From the NCBI GenBank assembly GCA_029717555.1, contig JAMDHS010000001.1, forward strand, positions 124,001 to 188,000: 64,000 bases of DNA. The letters run 5' to 3'. The translations under genes and the position numbers were made by a program. Positions 10,208 through 21,225 of the stretch are shown here, piece by piece; positions within the stretch are counted from its first letter, which is position 1, and each line of letters opens with the position of its first letter. Below the pieces are notes generated by a model. That model was not told the DNA's origin, did not search any database, and saw only the letters and a program-made list of their open reading frames with translations. This DNA is from Peribolospora baueri. Its lineage: Eukaryota > Basidiomycota > Peribolosporomycetes > Peribolosporales > Peribolosporaceae.

Positions 10208-13200
10208 ATGACCGTGACCGACACGCCATCGACCGAGAAAGCAGACATGGTCGAGGCGACCCCTGGGCACGCCCCCGTCGCCGGTCACCCATCGTCAAAA
10301 TCACCTCCACTATCGCAGCTCAGTGACCCTCTGAAAAATGGAAATGGCGATCAGCAAGCGTTGGAACGCAAAGTAGACCGGCCCCAGCCACCGGCCGAGG
10401 CATACAGCGTGTTCAGCAAGCGCAAGAAGACCATCATCGTTGCCGTCGTCGCCTTCGCTGGCGTGTTTAGGTGAGCGACGGCGAGGTGAAGACCGTCGGG
10501 TGTGTATTTCGCACCGTCGTGGCGCTCACAGACGTTGTCTTGCCCCTGAGGGCGTCTCTCTCCTTGCCTGGACCATCTACAGCCCCATCACCGCCAACAT
10601 GTGAGCCTCTACCCGCGCGTCGTTCCCAGTATCACTGCTCATTTCTTGCCACCCTGCCCCGCTTTCTTTGTCTTCGTCCCCTATAGATACTTTCCGGCGA
10701 TCCAACCCATCGCCTCTGCGTTCCATACGACAACGGAGAAGATCAACCTGAGCATCACCGTGTATATGATCTTTCAGGGGTGAGTCGGCACACTTGGCCC
10801 TAGCGTCTTGTTTCATGCGCGTCGCTCTGACTTGACCACGCCTTCCTGGCCTCCATAACCTCTTTGGCCTCGTCTCACAGCGTGTCTCCCTGCTTCTGGG
10901 GCGTTCTGACGGACTCGTTCGGTCGAAGACCGATCTACCTCCTTACCCTGCTCGTTTACGAAGGCGCCAACATCGGCCTTGCTCTATCCAACAGCTATGG
11001 ACTCCTCATGTTCTTTCGGTGTCTTCAGGCAACGGGCAGCGCGAGCGTCATTGCCATAGGTGAGTGAGGGATAGAGGTTATCAGGACATTGCCTTCTATA
11101 GTACCTCCTTTTCCTCCTGTTGACGCTGATCCCGACTCCCAACCGTACCTCGCTCCTCGCCAGGCGCTGGCACGATCGGTGACATCTCCCCGCCTGCCGA
11201 GCGAGCCGGCTACATGGCGCTGTTCAACCGTGAGTATCGAGTTCAATTCTACATTCAGCTCGACCGCTCTCTCTTGCTCTTAGAGTATATGCTGATTGGA
11301 ATTTCACTCAGTTGGACCGCTGGCGGGCCCCTCCATTGGTCCTGTCCTCGGAGGTCTTTTGACAAAGGGTTTCGGTTGGCGGAGTATCTTCTGGTTCTTG
11401 CTCATTGCCGGTGGAGTTGCAGTCGTTACCCTCGCTCTGTTCTTGCCCGAGTGAGCTGCGTGCTTTCGTTCTGCTTTGCTTCAGTTCGAAAAGCCTCTTT
11501 CTCGTCTCACCCTACTATGCTTTCTTTCCATCCCGTGTCTCTCTATTCCAGGACGCTACGCCATATCGTCGGCAACGGCTCCCTCCCACCCCCGGCAGGC
11601 ATATTCGGTTACGCCTTGATCGAGTACCTTACGCCATCCGGTCGCCGACGGCTTGAGGAAGGAAGGGAAAGGGCCGACGAGGTGAAGCGAGTGCTCACTC
11701 GCGAGTCACAAGCCCGAGCCCAACCCCAGAAGCAAGCGGGCGCAGAGAACGGTGGTGTCGGCGCTCCTTCCCCGGCTTCGAAGGAAGGGCAGGACGTAGA
11801 AAAGATGCCTCAAAGCCCATCAGAGAAGGCGCAGCTTGGTGGACAGGTCGGCCAGCAAGCGCAAGCGCAACCGGAGTCATCAGCTGCACCAATAGTGCCG
11901 GACAAGGTTATCCAAGAAGTGGTGGAGCGAAGGCTGGCACGGCAGAAACAGAACAAATGGAAGCAGCTTAACCCGTTGCAGCCATTGATATTCCTCCTCG
12001 AGCCTGACATTGCTGTCACGCTTGGGTTCAATGCGTTGATGTATGGTGAGCGGCCTTGGCCATCCGAGAGTAGGATGACAATACCATGTTGGCCGACCAG
12101 GCCGCTCAGGGCGTCCTCTGTCGTTCTCTCTGTGTGTCGCGCCTGTCTGAAACGGGACTTTCGCTAACTCGCCGTGGTCTCGGATGTTTTTGGCTCAACA
12201 GCCGTCTACTACTGTGCGACGGCGACGTTTTCCACCCTCCTTGCAAGGGTCTACGGTTTGTCGGAGATCATCATTGGCGTGTGCTTCTTGCCTGGCGGGA
12301 TAGGCTGGTGCGTCTTTCCTTTATTCTTCTATCCTTTGTGGCCTTTGGAAGAAAGGAAAACTTTTGCTCACGGCTACGTCTAACACTTGACGTGAACGTC
12401 TACCTCTACCTAGTCTCTTGGGGACTCTCTTCACAGGTCGCCTACTGAACAAGGAGTACCAGGTCATCGCGCGCAAGCACCTTGCACGGAAGCAAGCCAA
12501 CTTGGAAGTCGCCTTCGCTTCCACGGACAGGAATGAGAAGGAGAAGGAGCAAAGGCACAGCAAGGCGGACGCGGCAAATGACCTGAGCGATTTCCCCATT
12601 GAGAGAGCTAGGCTGGGCAGCCTCTGGTTGTACGTTGTCCTCAATGTGGGCTCACTCGTCGGGTTTGGCTGGTCCCTCCAAACCAAGGCCAACCTGGCCG
12701 TCCCGCTCGTCATGCAGTTTCTGAGTGAGTGTCGGAGTGAATCGCTTGGCGGAGAGGACTCTGTCGCGCGTTCGCGCCTTCGACCATTGAAGAAGAGTGA
12801 GACTCACTCCCTTCCGCCCCTCGTCGTCTCTCATCTCAGTCGGGTACTGCATGTCCGCCTCGATGGCGACATTCAGCACTCTCATCGTAGACCTCTATCC
12901 GGGCTATGGCGCTTCCATCACGGCGGCCAACAACCTCCTCCGCTGCTGCACCGGCGCCGTGGCCGTGTCCGTGATAAACTACATTCTCAACGCCCTCAAC
13001 CCAGGCTGGACGTTTGTCCTACTCGCTGGGCTTATGCTTGTCACTTACCCCGCGATCGTCGTCGAGATGGCCAAAGGTCCGATATGGAGGGCGAGGCGCG
13101 CAGAACGGGTGAAGAGGCAGAAGGAGAAGGAGAACGAGAAAGAGAAGGAGAACGAGGACGAGAGGAAGCGAAGATGGTCAAGACGATCTTGGATCCCTTT

Positions 13201-13219
13201 GGCCCATTCTTGGACGTGA
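10208..13219 (+). CDS. DHA1-type major facilitator drug:H+ antiporter (12 TM, QDR-like)
   Basis: Ten exons (10208-10470, 10583-10600, 10687-10779, 10881-11059, 11164-11229, 11312-11450, 11552-12045, 12202-12307, 12414-12724, 12840-13219) encode 682 aa. Diagnostic stretches are SPITANIYFPAIQPIA, motif A GVLTDSFGRRPIYLL, the GDISPPAERAGYMALFN loop, motif C GPLAGPSIGPVLGG and LPETLRHIVGNGS. These are typical of fungal DHA1 drug and organic-ion exporters such as Qdr and Dtr1. Hydrophobic segments fit 12 helices in two halves. The central cytosolic loop (exon 7) is long, charged and Gln/Ala-rich, and a second long loop lies in exon 9. Exon 2 is only 18 nt. The Lys/Glu-rich C-terminal tail is cytosolic. 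The substrate cannot be inferred. Confidence 0.92.
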
Positions 13220-13462
13220 CGCTTTGGATGGATCGAGGGAACACTGCGAATACCACCTCTTATGTACTTAATGATAAAAGACGTTGGAACGCCCCCCGGC
13301 GACTTACGGGAACTTTTTAAGTCACTGGAAGACTATTCGGCGAGGTCTACGTTCCGATGCACATTGTCCGAGCATTCAGCGGGTGGGACCTCCTCTCAAT
13401 GCTATACCAGACTACGCGTACGTGTACAGAAAGGAAGTGCAGAGTAACACGACGAGGGCTGC

Positions 13463-15181
13463 CTAGTTCTCGTCTACGCGGTGACGTTTCCTCGGCGCAT
13501 CGTCGTACCCTCCGGCGGCACCCATACCACCTCCACCCCCACCAGGGCCGCCTGGGCCACTACCGTCGAAGAAGGCAGGGTTGTAATGCCCTTGAGCGGG
13601 GAAGCCTCCGCGCCCGCTTCCGCGCCCTCCGCCGTTGCCCATATAACCGCCCCTGCCCCCTCCGGGACCCCCTCTCATTCCTCCCCCACCGAACATGGGC
13701 GGACCACCTGGAGGGAAGCCCATTCCTCTGCCCATCCCCATGGGGGGCATGCCCATGCCCATCCCCATAGGACCTCCCACGGGCGGCATGCCCATGTTCA
13801 TCGGCATCCCTCCTGGCCCGCCCGGTCCACTAGGCATGCGCATTCCGCCTGGACCTTGGGGCATTCCCATCCCTCCGCCGCCGCCCATTCCGCCACCCCG
13901 ACCCCCACCCATGCCGCCTTGTCCGCCGCCTCGACCACGGCCGGAGCGTTCTTTTGGCGGGGGCTCTGGATTGGGAGAATGGAATGAAGAAAAGGTCAGT
14001 AGAGCGTCAGGAGGAGGAGAGTAGCCACGAATCCATTCCTGTGCATTATCTCAGCTGCTCGCTACGAAGAGCTATCCTTGGTATCTCACCCTTGGGTAAT
14101 GTCCGGAAAGGATTGCCATTGGCGGAAGTGGTAAGCGTGACGAGAGCCTTTTTGAATTGGAAGTCGCTGTGATTGGAATGGCGCAACGTCACGTGCGCGA
14201 AGAGGTGGCGGGCAAAGGACAGAATCGTTAAGACCGTACTCGGCTGGAATCCTGAGACTGGATTTAAGTCGCCAATGAAGGCTCAAACCCACTTCTGCTC
14301 GAACCACCGCTTGACGGCTTGTGCGTCTGCCTCGTTCTGGAACTCAACATAGGCAACCCTGCGAGGCGAGAGATGACGGTTGTTGGAGGTGTGGATGGAG
14401 GCGACACAATTCAGTCGGCTGATCGAAGGAAATTTGCAAGACGTAGGGCCCCCGTCTCCTCGTCGGCACAAGGTAGAGCAAACAAGAAACGGGGCACAAA
14501 CCCTTTGGACTTTCCGTTCACTTTGTGCTCGGAAAAGGTAATATCTTTCAGTTCGATCTGCACGCCAGCTTTGGCTGCTGCTTGTCGGAGGTCTTCATCC
14601 GTCGTCCACTAAACGAGTAGGCACCGTGGCGATCCGAAAAAAGGGAACGCACCGATACGATTGAGAGACGGAAATCCAGAATGGAGTGATAATACACGAT
14701 GACGACGCACCCAATTCAACTCTCCAATGTACAGCGCATCGCTCGCGTTCGGGTCCTTCGGCTTGCTAGGAATGGACGCGGGCTTCGGAGGGGTCGCAAC
14801 CATCGGCGATTGCGCTGGTGCTACCGGCGCCGCCGCTGGCGCTGGTGCGGCCGGTGCCGATGATGGAGCTGGTGTGGAGGCCGCAGGCGCTGGAGGAGGC
14901 GTCGGCGAGGAGGCGGGCATGGACACGTCCTGGTCCGCGACGGCGCCTTCACCGGCACCCACGCCGTCGGATTCTGTCGTACCTAGGCCGACATCCTGGT
15001 GGCGGAAAGGGCGAGACAGATTGGGTCAATTGAAGGGTAAGTGTATCTGTCGCAGTCCCAGGCAGCTAGTCCACTACTCGAACAGCGGCCCACTGACGTG
15101 TCCTTGTGAACGACGAGCCGAAGAGCAGCGGCAGCATGCCTAGATACTCACCCCGTACAGATCAAAGTTGTCATCATCCAT
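13463..15181 (-). CDS. RRM protein resembling CPSF6/CFIm large subunit
   Basis: Six exons (15181-15152, 14995-14711, 14608-14502, 14358-14293, 14166-14090, 13965-13463) give 355 aa. The tiny first exon [10 protein letters not shown], an Ala/Pro-rich spacer and one RRM follow the CPSF6/7 plan. The RRM (about 97-172) has RNP2 [10 protein letters not shown] and an RNP1-like GKSKGVAYVEF. It runs straight into [17 protein letters not shown]. The C-terminal 150 residues are a Gly/Met/Pro/Arg-rich repeat (MGMP, GGRGG) ending in a basic RKRHRVDEN. In animals this family selects poly(A) sites with CFIm25. That role here is an inference; a general mRNP protein is the alternative. The exon 3 donor is GTTTGT, weaker than its neighbours, but the phase fits. 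Confidence 0.82.
13470..13925 (-). repeat. Gly/Met-rich coding repeat in the RRM protein tail
   Basis: Imperfect repeats of GGCATGCCCATG and GGGGGC type encode Met-Gly-Met-Pro and Gly-Gly-Arg-Gly units. Such tails act as low-complexity RNA-binding or condensate-forming segments in other RRM proteins. Confidence 0.7.
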
Positions 15182-16097
15182 GGCAAAGTCGAGGCCAGCT
15201 TCGTCGTGACGTCTGTATACCAGGCGGTAGGGGGGAGGAGGGAGGAAGGGCGGATGCACACTCTCCGGACCGTTCGCCGCTTGTTTTCGCTCGTCGTTCG
15301 TCGTTGTCGAAGGTCTGATCGATCAGTCTTCGATTCATTCAGACGTCGGCAGACGCGGAGCGCGTGCGAACTGCCGCAGTCGGTCTCGCAGAGGGCGGGG
15401 TTAGGCGTAGACAAGCGGGATTAAGCGGCCGGGTGTCTTCCTGTCTTGCCCGTTCGTCATGCAGAGATTCATTTTCGACGCTTCTCATTCCCCGCGATGC
15501 AACTGCCTTGCCTTCGACGTCACTTGCATGCACCCAGGTGCGACACGTCTTGATGCCTGACTCGCTTGCTCGCTGATCAGGCATCTCTTGCTCGCTGCTA
15601 TGGCAGGATCTGGCGTTGATCCTCGAGGCCCTGGTTCGGAGCCTGACTCGTCCGTGTCGCTCACCTCGCGTTATCTTCGTCCGACATCCCAAGTCTCAGC
15701 ATGACCGCTTGGTCCCTTGACGTGTGACCAACCAGATGTCTGTTTCTGTTGCGATCAAATTACAGCTTGGCCGTCGTTTTATTGCAGTGTCTAGACGTCC
15801 TAGGTTCTGGACATAGGGTGGTCAAGTGTGTCAGGAGAGTCGGGGTAGGGCTAGGAAAAAGACCATCTCACAACGGCGGTGACGATGTCCAAAGTCCTTG
15901 CTTTCTATGCGGAGATCGTATCCTCTCTTGTCGTTCTGCAAGACATAAAAGGTATGCCATTCGTTGCCCTTCAGCTGCCGCATTTCCCCATCAGTCCTCT
16001 CCATCCTCTCCAACACGCTTTCAGCGCTCACCACCAGTCTCACCACACCCGTTTCTTCATCCACTCGTTTCTTCGGTCCACGCTCGCTCCGCCAAAC
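15182..16097. other. Intergenic region between the RRM protein and the secreted protein
   Basis: This is a 916-bp divergent region. Open frames here are short and unlike any protein I know. An ACATAAAAGG motif (about 15943-15952), some 150 bases before the downstream start codon, is the best TATA-like candidate. The last 130 bases are CT-rich, as expected of a strong fungal promoter or 5' leader. Confidence 0.45.
15943..15952 (+). promoter_or_regulatory. TATA-like element of the secreted-protein gene
   Basis: ACATAAAAGG is the only A/T-rich TATA-like word in the promoter. It is followed by a CT-rich stretch up to the ATG at 16098. The spacing of about 150 bases to the start codon is plausible for a fungal gene with a leader of about 100 bases. 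Confidence 0.35.
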
Positions 16098-16954
16098 ATG
16101 CAGCTCCGACCCATCCTTCTCCCCGTTTTAACCCTTGCGCTCTCCTCTACCCTTGCCCTCGCGTCCGCCCCTGGCGCTGTTCCGGAGACTGGCAGCTCCC
16201 TCGTCGCGCGCGGTGAGAAGGCGCACCAAGAGGTCAAGAAGTTGGAGAAGAAGTCGCATCACGAGGTCAAGAAGGTAGAGAAGAAACCACACCACGAGAT
16301 CAAGAAGGTGGTGGTTAAGAAAGTGGAGAAGAAGCCGCATCCCAAGATCAAGAAGGTGGTGGCGAAGCCTCATCACAAGGCCAAGAAGGTGGTGCAAAAG
16401 CAAAAGTTCAGGCCTGCTCCCAAAGGGAAGGTGGTTACCGCGCCCCCTCCCAAGGGGAAGGTGGTTACCACTGTAATTAAGCCCGAGCCTTGCCTTGCCG
16501 GGATCAAGAAGCGCGGCGGTGGCGATGGTAGTCCCTTCGGAGGTTTCGGAAACCAGCAGGCCAATGGATCTGGTAACGGCAACGACCAGGGCAACGACTC
16601 TGGAAACGCTAAGGCCTGTCAGGAGGCGAACGGCGGTTTCGGTGGTATCGGTGGTTCGGGCCACAACGCGGCCAAGGGTTTCTCCCAAGGCAATGGACTC
16701 TTTTCTGGAGATGGTATAGCAATGTGAGTCGGACCCCTCCGCCTCAATGCCGGGCGACCAGGGGAGACATTACTCAATCATTTCTCTGAAACGTCTTCTT
16801 GCCTGCCAGCGGTGGCAATGGTGGCCCCGGCGGCTTCGGTGGTGGGGGCGGCGTGAACAAGAACATTGGTGGCCTGAACTCAAAATTCTTCGCGGACGAC
16901 TTTTGGTGGAACAAGCGCGACATGCTGAAGCTCAATGCCCGCGAGCATGAGTGA
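16098..16954 (+). CDS. Secreted Lys/His-repeat, Gly-rich protein
   Basis: Two exons (16098-16723, 16810-16954) encode 256 aa. A clean signal peptide (MQLRPILLPVLTLALSSTLA, likely cut near residue 22-24) is followed by a pro-like segment ending VARGE. Next is a repeat region (about 42-105) of 7-11-residue units such as KKVEKKPHHEI and KKVVAKPHHKA. There are two copies of PKGKVVT (about 110-127), a Gly/Asn-rich stretch, and a C-terminus DDFWWNKRDM ending REHE. I do not recognise the family. The Lys-His periodicity suggests a cell-wall, polyanion- or metal-binding protein; this is inference. The 3' end is uncertain: GTGAGC overlaps the stop region and could act as a donor, and coding-like sequence continues to 17276. 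Confidence 0.72.
16220..16400 (+). repeat. Tandem coding repeat, GAGGTCAAGAAG-type
   Basis: About seven imperfect units built on AAGAAGGTGGAGAAGAAGCC(A/G)CA(T/C) encode Lys-Lys-Val-Glu-Lys-Lys-Pro-His-like segments. Units drift both in length and in the residue after His-His, which suggests old duplication followed by selection for charge. Confidence 0.75.
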
Positions 16955-17590
16955 GCCCGAGGCCCGTGGCGGCGTGAGTAACGCGGTGGACCTTATAGCG
17001 TGCCCTGTCTCCGAGCTCATGCCTTCGCTCATCGCTCTCCCAACAGTGCGACGACTACTGGAAGCGGGGCGGCTGCGACGATGGCGTCTTCAGGCGCCGG
17101 GGCGGAGAATCGTTTTGCTGAGGCGCGGCCTGGAAGGCTCGGGGGTTGTACGACCTTGCCGACGATCTGATGAAGGGCAAGTGAGGCTTTGGCGAATGCG
17201 ACGCCTTCTACAAGAGGGGAGACTATGACTTTTTCAATTTCAAGCGTTATGATTTCGATTACTGCTGCTGCTGAGGGCGCGCCCAGACACGGGGAAGAAA
17301 GGGCAGACGGGGCCGCTTCTCGTTTCTTCGTTGTAGCTTGTCCTTGCGAGCTGGACGACAGATGGGATGCTCTTATTGTATTTGGCAAAACTAATGTCAT
17401 CGATCCGTCTTTCGAGAGTGGCTCCGTCGTCTGTACGCTTCACACCAACGCGCCGTCTCGTTCATTTAACGCTGCGACGGGTGCCGCAGCATGATCGATG
17501 GATGGCTCGAGAGCAGCGCGACGGAAACGGTACTCTACTCTTCTTTACGACCACCCCCGTCCTTCACGCTCCTTCTTGAGCCCGGTGGTC
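16955..17590. other. Region between the secreted protein and SAD1, with a coding-like remnant
   Basis: From 17047, directly after CCAACAG (a good splice acceptor), one + frame reads CDDYWKRGGCDDGVF, later GLYDLADDLM and CDAFYKRGDYDFFNF, closing CCC-stop at 17276. Two in-frame TGA codons interrupt it. The DD[FY]W.KR motif echoes the DDFWWNKRD end of the upstream protein. It is probably the decayed or alternatively spliced C-terminal part of that gene. The remaining 300 bases look like the SAD1 promoter. Confidence 0.4.
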
Positions 17591-19906
17591 ATGTCAGCAG
17601 ACGGCCCAGAGACTGACTCGATCGAGCGCGCAGCCAAGCGCGCCAGGCTGCAGGCCCAGGAGAACCTTGAGACCGAGGCAGCCGAGGCGGCTGCGAGGAA
17701 GGAAGCGAGGAATGACCTATATCTCGACACGGTGAGTCGTCGCTACTACGACCGCATCCTGCTTGCTTCCTGGCGGAAGTGAACCAGGAAACGATTGAAG
17801 GACTGATAATGCTTCTTTCTTGTTTCTTTACCGGTTGCAGATCAACCGCGCAGCGCTCGACTTTGACTTCGAAAAACTCTGCTCCGTCTCGCTGAGCCAC
17901 GTGAATGTGTACGCGTGCCTCGTGTGCGGAAAGTATTTCCAGGGGAGGGGGAAGAGCTCGCATGCATACTTTCACTCAATAGACGAGGAGCATCATGTCT
18001 TTATCAATTTGGAAACTGCAAAAGTGAGTGCGGTGGGGGTAGTGGTGGCCGTAGGGCGGGGGTGCGCCAAGGGAACTGACCTTCTTCGTGCCCATACCTT
18101 CGTCATTTACAGGTTTACGTCCTCCCAGACGGCTACCCCGTCGACGACCCTTCATTGGACGATGTCAAGCACGTTCTAAATCCGATATTTACTGAAGCCC
18201 AAATCCACCGACTCGACGCTCCAGACTTGCCCCCTTCCTACGACCTTGGCTCTAAACCTTACCTCCCCGGCTTCATCGGGCTCAACAACATCTCCTCCAA
18301 CGATTACCTCAACGTCGTCATCCAGGCCCTCGTGCACGTCAAGCCCCTCCGAGACTACTTCATTCGAGGCGGCCCCCCCGGCTCTTGCGATCCCTCCTTC
18401 CTAGGCGCTACCGAGCTCGTGAAACGCTTCGCGTCGCTGACGAGGAAGATGTGGAACCCGAGGAATTTCAAGAGTCAGGTATCTCCCCACGAGTTTCTGC
18501 AGGAAGTTGTACATGCCAGCGGGAGGCGGTTTGAGATCACTAAGCAAGGGGATCCTTGCGAGTTTCTTGGGTGGCTCCTCAATAGGCTGCACCAGGATTT
18601 GGGCGGGACGAAGAAGAAAAACTCAAGTGAGTGACTTCCTTCTCTATTCTGTTTTTTAGAAGTGGTTATTAGCTAACCACCTATTGATTGCGTCTCTGCG
18701 CCGTACGCTCTTTGGCAGGTATCATCTACTCTTGCTTCCAAGGCGAGGTTCGCATCGAGACGCAGCAGATCATCATCCGCTCAGATCTCACGGAGGAGGA
18801 ACAGGCGGCCATGGACGCGAAGGCGGCCGCAGAGGGGACGATCAATAAATTTGACATTGATCGAGGTGAGAGTTTGTGCTGCAACTCGACCGTCTTTGTT
18901 CGCTCCCAAGGCCCAGCGCCGAGCTCATCGCTATCATTCCTTCGCCGTGCCTATGTCCTTTGCAGAAATAAAGGTCAGCAAGTCACCCTTCCTCTTTCTG
19001 GCCCTGGATCTTCCACCACCACCAGTCTTCCAAGACGTGGTGGAGAAGAACATTATCCCGCAAGTACCGCTCAGCGCCGTGCTGGCAAAGTACGACGGCA
19101 TGACGACCGAGGAAAAGCAGGGCCAGCTGCGCAGGTACAAGGTCACGCGCATGCCGCCTTATCTCATTCTTTGGGTTCGGAGGTTCACGAGCAATCGCTT
19201 CGTGGAGGAGAAGAACCCTACGATTGTCAACTTTCCGATAAAGGGCGTTGATATGGCACCATGTGGGTTTTCCGTGCCCACACGTTAGAGGTCTCTGTTG
19301 TGTTCCTCGACTTTGCCATTGGACTGACCACCTCCTTCTCGCCACGTTACGTACTGTACGCAGATGCCGAGGGCGTACCAATGCTTCCTTCCGCGTACGA
19401 CCTCGTAGCCAACATTACGGTTGAAACTCGAGCGGGAACGGTGCGAGAAAACACCGTTTGGCGCGCTCAGACACATACTCGCATCGATGGGGAAACGGCC
19501 AGCGGCTCTGGAGTTAAGGACAATGCGGAAGAGAGGACAAAAGCCTCGGAGACGGAGATGGGGACGCACGACGAAGGGAAACAGGAGGAAGAGATTCGAA
19601 AGGCGGAGGAGAAGTGGTTCCAGATGCAGGATCTCATCGTCGAGGAGATCAACAAGCAGATGATCTTCTTGGGCGAGAGCTACATACAGGTGGGTCCGGT
19701 TGTCATACTGTTGGACTCATCCCATCCCAGCTAGATCATACGTCTTAAACTCGTCTCCTGGAATCAAACTGGCTGACGACTGCTCTTTTCCCCTTATGCC
19801 CATCTACCCCGTCGCGCAGATTTGGGAACGACGAGATGGGGGGGCGGAACAAGTGGAGCGCGCCCTTGGCCGAAGAGCCCGACAAGCCGGCGAGAATCGA
19901 GGCTGA
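17591..19906 (+). CDS. SAD1: SAD1/USP39, inactive ubiquitin protease of the U4/U6.U5 tri-snRNP
   Basis: Seven exons (17591-17731, 17841-18023, 18113-18626, 18719-18865, 18966-19262, 19364-19689, 19820-19906) give 564 aa. The N-terminus is Arg/Ala/Glu-rich. A ZnF-UBP domain follows (about 55-140; VYACLVCGKYFQGRG, HAYFHSIDEEHHVFI). The USP-like fold starts at GFIGLNNISSNDYLNVVIQ, where the catalytic Cys of true USPs is Asp (about 170), as in the USP39 family. Later blocks are PYLILWVRRFTSNRF, YDLVANITVET and the C-terminal FLGESYIQIWERRD, which replaces the active-site His region. The protein stabilises the tri-snRNP and is needed for spliceosome activation. An unusual acidic insert of about 60 residues (in exon 6) separates the last core strands. 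Confidence 0.94.
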
Positions 19907-20069
19907 TCGGTGGCATGTCTTCAGATATCCATTTGCTCCAAAATGTAGCGTCTCCGATGCGCGCTTGTGATGAATGTCATCCTGGATTCGTGCTCAAGTT
20001 CTCTGGAGATAAGGGAACTCGTTGAGGTCCGAGGCGACGATCTACCTTTGTGGCGCACATAGCCAAAAA

Positions 20070-20651
20070 ATGTCGAGTCGCTCGACGTTAATCGGTACCG
20101 CCGCCGTCATCAAGTTCGGCGGATTCTACGCGCTGCGACTTTTGCATCTTTCAGCACGGCTCTGTCATGTACGAGCCCATCCTCGCGTATCCTCTGCATC
20201 ATCGTACTCTGCAAGATCGACGGGCGTGATCTTGGAAGGCGTCGTGGAAAGCAAGAGTCGCGTCGATCGCGCAGATGAAGCGGTCGAATCAGAGAGGAGA
20301 TAGACACTGGCCCCAGCGCCTCGGCCTGCGTATTGCACTGCGAGAGGTCAAACAGGAGGTGAATAGCTTGGATCTCAAGCATCATGACGCCGCCGACATC
20401 GGCTCCTCCCTCTTGTTGCTCCCACGGCCGATAAGGGTGTTCAACGTCGACGCGCAGTCGTGGACCCCCACCGAGGGGTCGGTCATCCGAGCCTGCTCGC
20501 AAGGGAACACAGAGACAGCTCGCTTGTATTGGAACAGCTCGAACCGAACTATTTCGACTATCTCGAGGCTCGGGGAAACAGAGAGAGCGACGAGGAGGCA
20601 AGGAGTACAACACGGGGGAGGGAGACGCGCAAGAAGGGAAAGGGAGGCTAA
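20070..20651 (+). CDS. Tentative small protein with one N-terminal hydrophobic segment
   Basis: I propose three exons (20070-20168, 20317-20358, 20538-20651; 84 aa). They join in phase and give a natural-looking protein: a start MSSRSTLIGTAAVIKFGG, then FYALRLLHLS, then LRIALREVKQELEPNYFDY and a basic tail ending KKGKGG. The first part could be a membrane or mitochondrial-targeting segment. The last exon stands out by codon choice. The first donor (GTACGA) is weak and no family is recognised, so the exon boundaries, especially of exon 1, are uncertain. The gene lies 163 bases after SAD1 on the same strand. Confidence 0.35.
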
Positions 20652-20794
20652 TCCGTGGCACATAGGACGGGGTGGACCACCGTGCATTCGCCAACGCCCT
20701 CGCGTGTTCGGTCTTCCGTGAGGCGCCTAAACAGTCCAGTCGCAGAGGCGCCAGGTGGAAGTGCGGTTACTGGAAACACGCTCGTTCCGTTCCT

Positions 20795-20980
20795 CTACGG
20801 ACGATCATGGGTGCGAGCCTCCGCGGAGGAGGCGGCTTCGTTGCTCCCCTCCTTCGGCCTTTGTCGCTCCAGGTCCCGCGCCGCATCTTGGAGCGGTGGC
20901 TTGAAGATGTAGACGCCGCTCACTATTCCAACCACCGTAACGAGTAGAAACGAGGGTAGATTGCGCCGGAACCCTGACAT
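20795..20980 (-). CDS. Small single-membrane-segment protein
   Basis: A 61-aa frame starts MSGFRRNLPSFLLVTVVG and contains one hydrophobic helix (about 9-28, LPSFLLVTVVGIVSGVYIF). KPPLQDAARDLERQR follows, then a polar tail. The basic start plus single helix resembles small mitochondrial inner-membrane assembly factors, but I cannot assign it. The frame stays open upstream to about 21148, so a longer N-terminus is possible. I preferred the ATG at 20980 because it begins the hydrophobic module. Its promoter would be shared with UTP11, whose start is 245 bases away on the other strand. Confidence 0.5.
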   Translation of the reverse strand: MSGFRRNLPSFLLVTVVGIVSGVYIFKPPLQDAARDLERQRPKEGSNEAASSAEARTHDRP

Positions 20981-21225
20981 GGCTGGGGAGACGTAGGCCG
21001 AGGAGGAGCCCGACGAGTTGCGATGTCGGAGATGATGTCGCAAGAAGGATTGGCGGTAGTACTTACGAAGCCATCCAGTAAAAGATTTCCGAGTATCACG
21101 TGACGAGCGCTGGCCGCAGCCTTTCTCTCGTTCGGCCTCTCCTCGCACAGACCTTTGGACTGAGCATCTTGCCAGCGTAGACCAAAACTACAAGACGAGC
21201 GAACGCCAAGGATAGTATCGACAAG

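Noticed and set aside
15831-16064. Minus-strand frame upstream of the secreted protein
   Set aside because: It overlaps the presumed promoter and leader of the downstream gene, has no visible partner exon and shows no known motif.
20110-20694. Minus-strand frame of 194 residues
   Set aside because: Composition is Pro/Arg/Ser-rich without domain features; it overlaps the plus-strand exons proposed for the small gene, whose codon use looks better.
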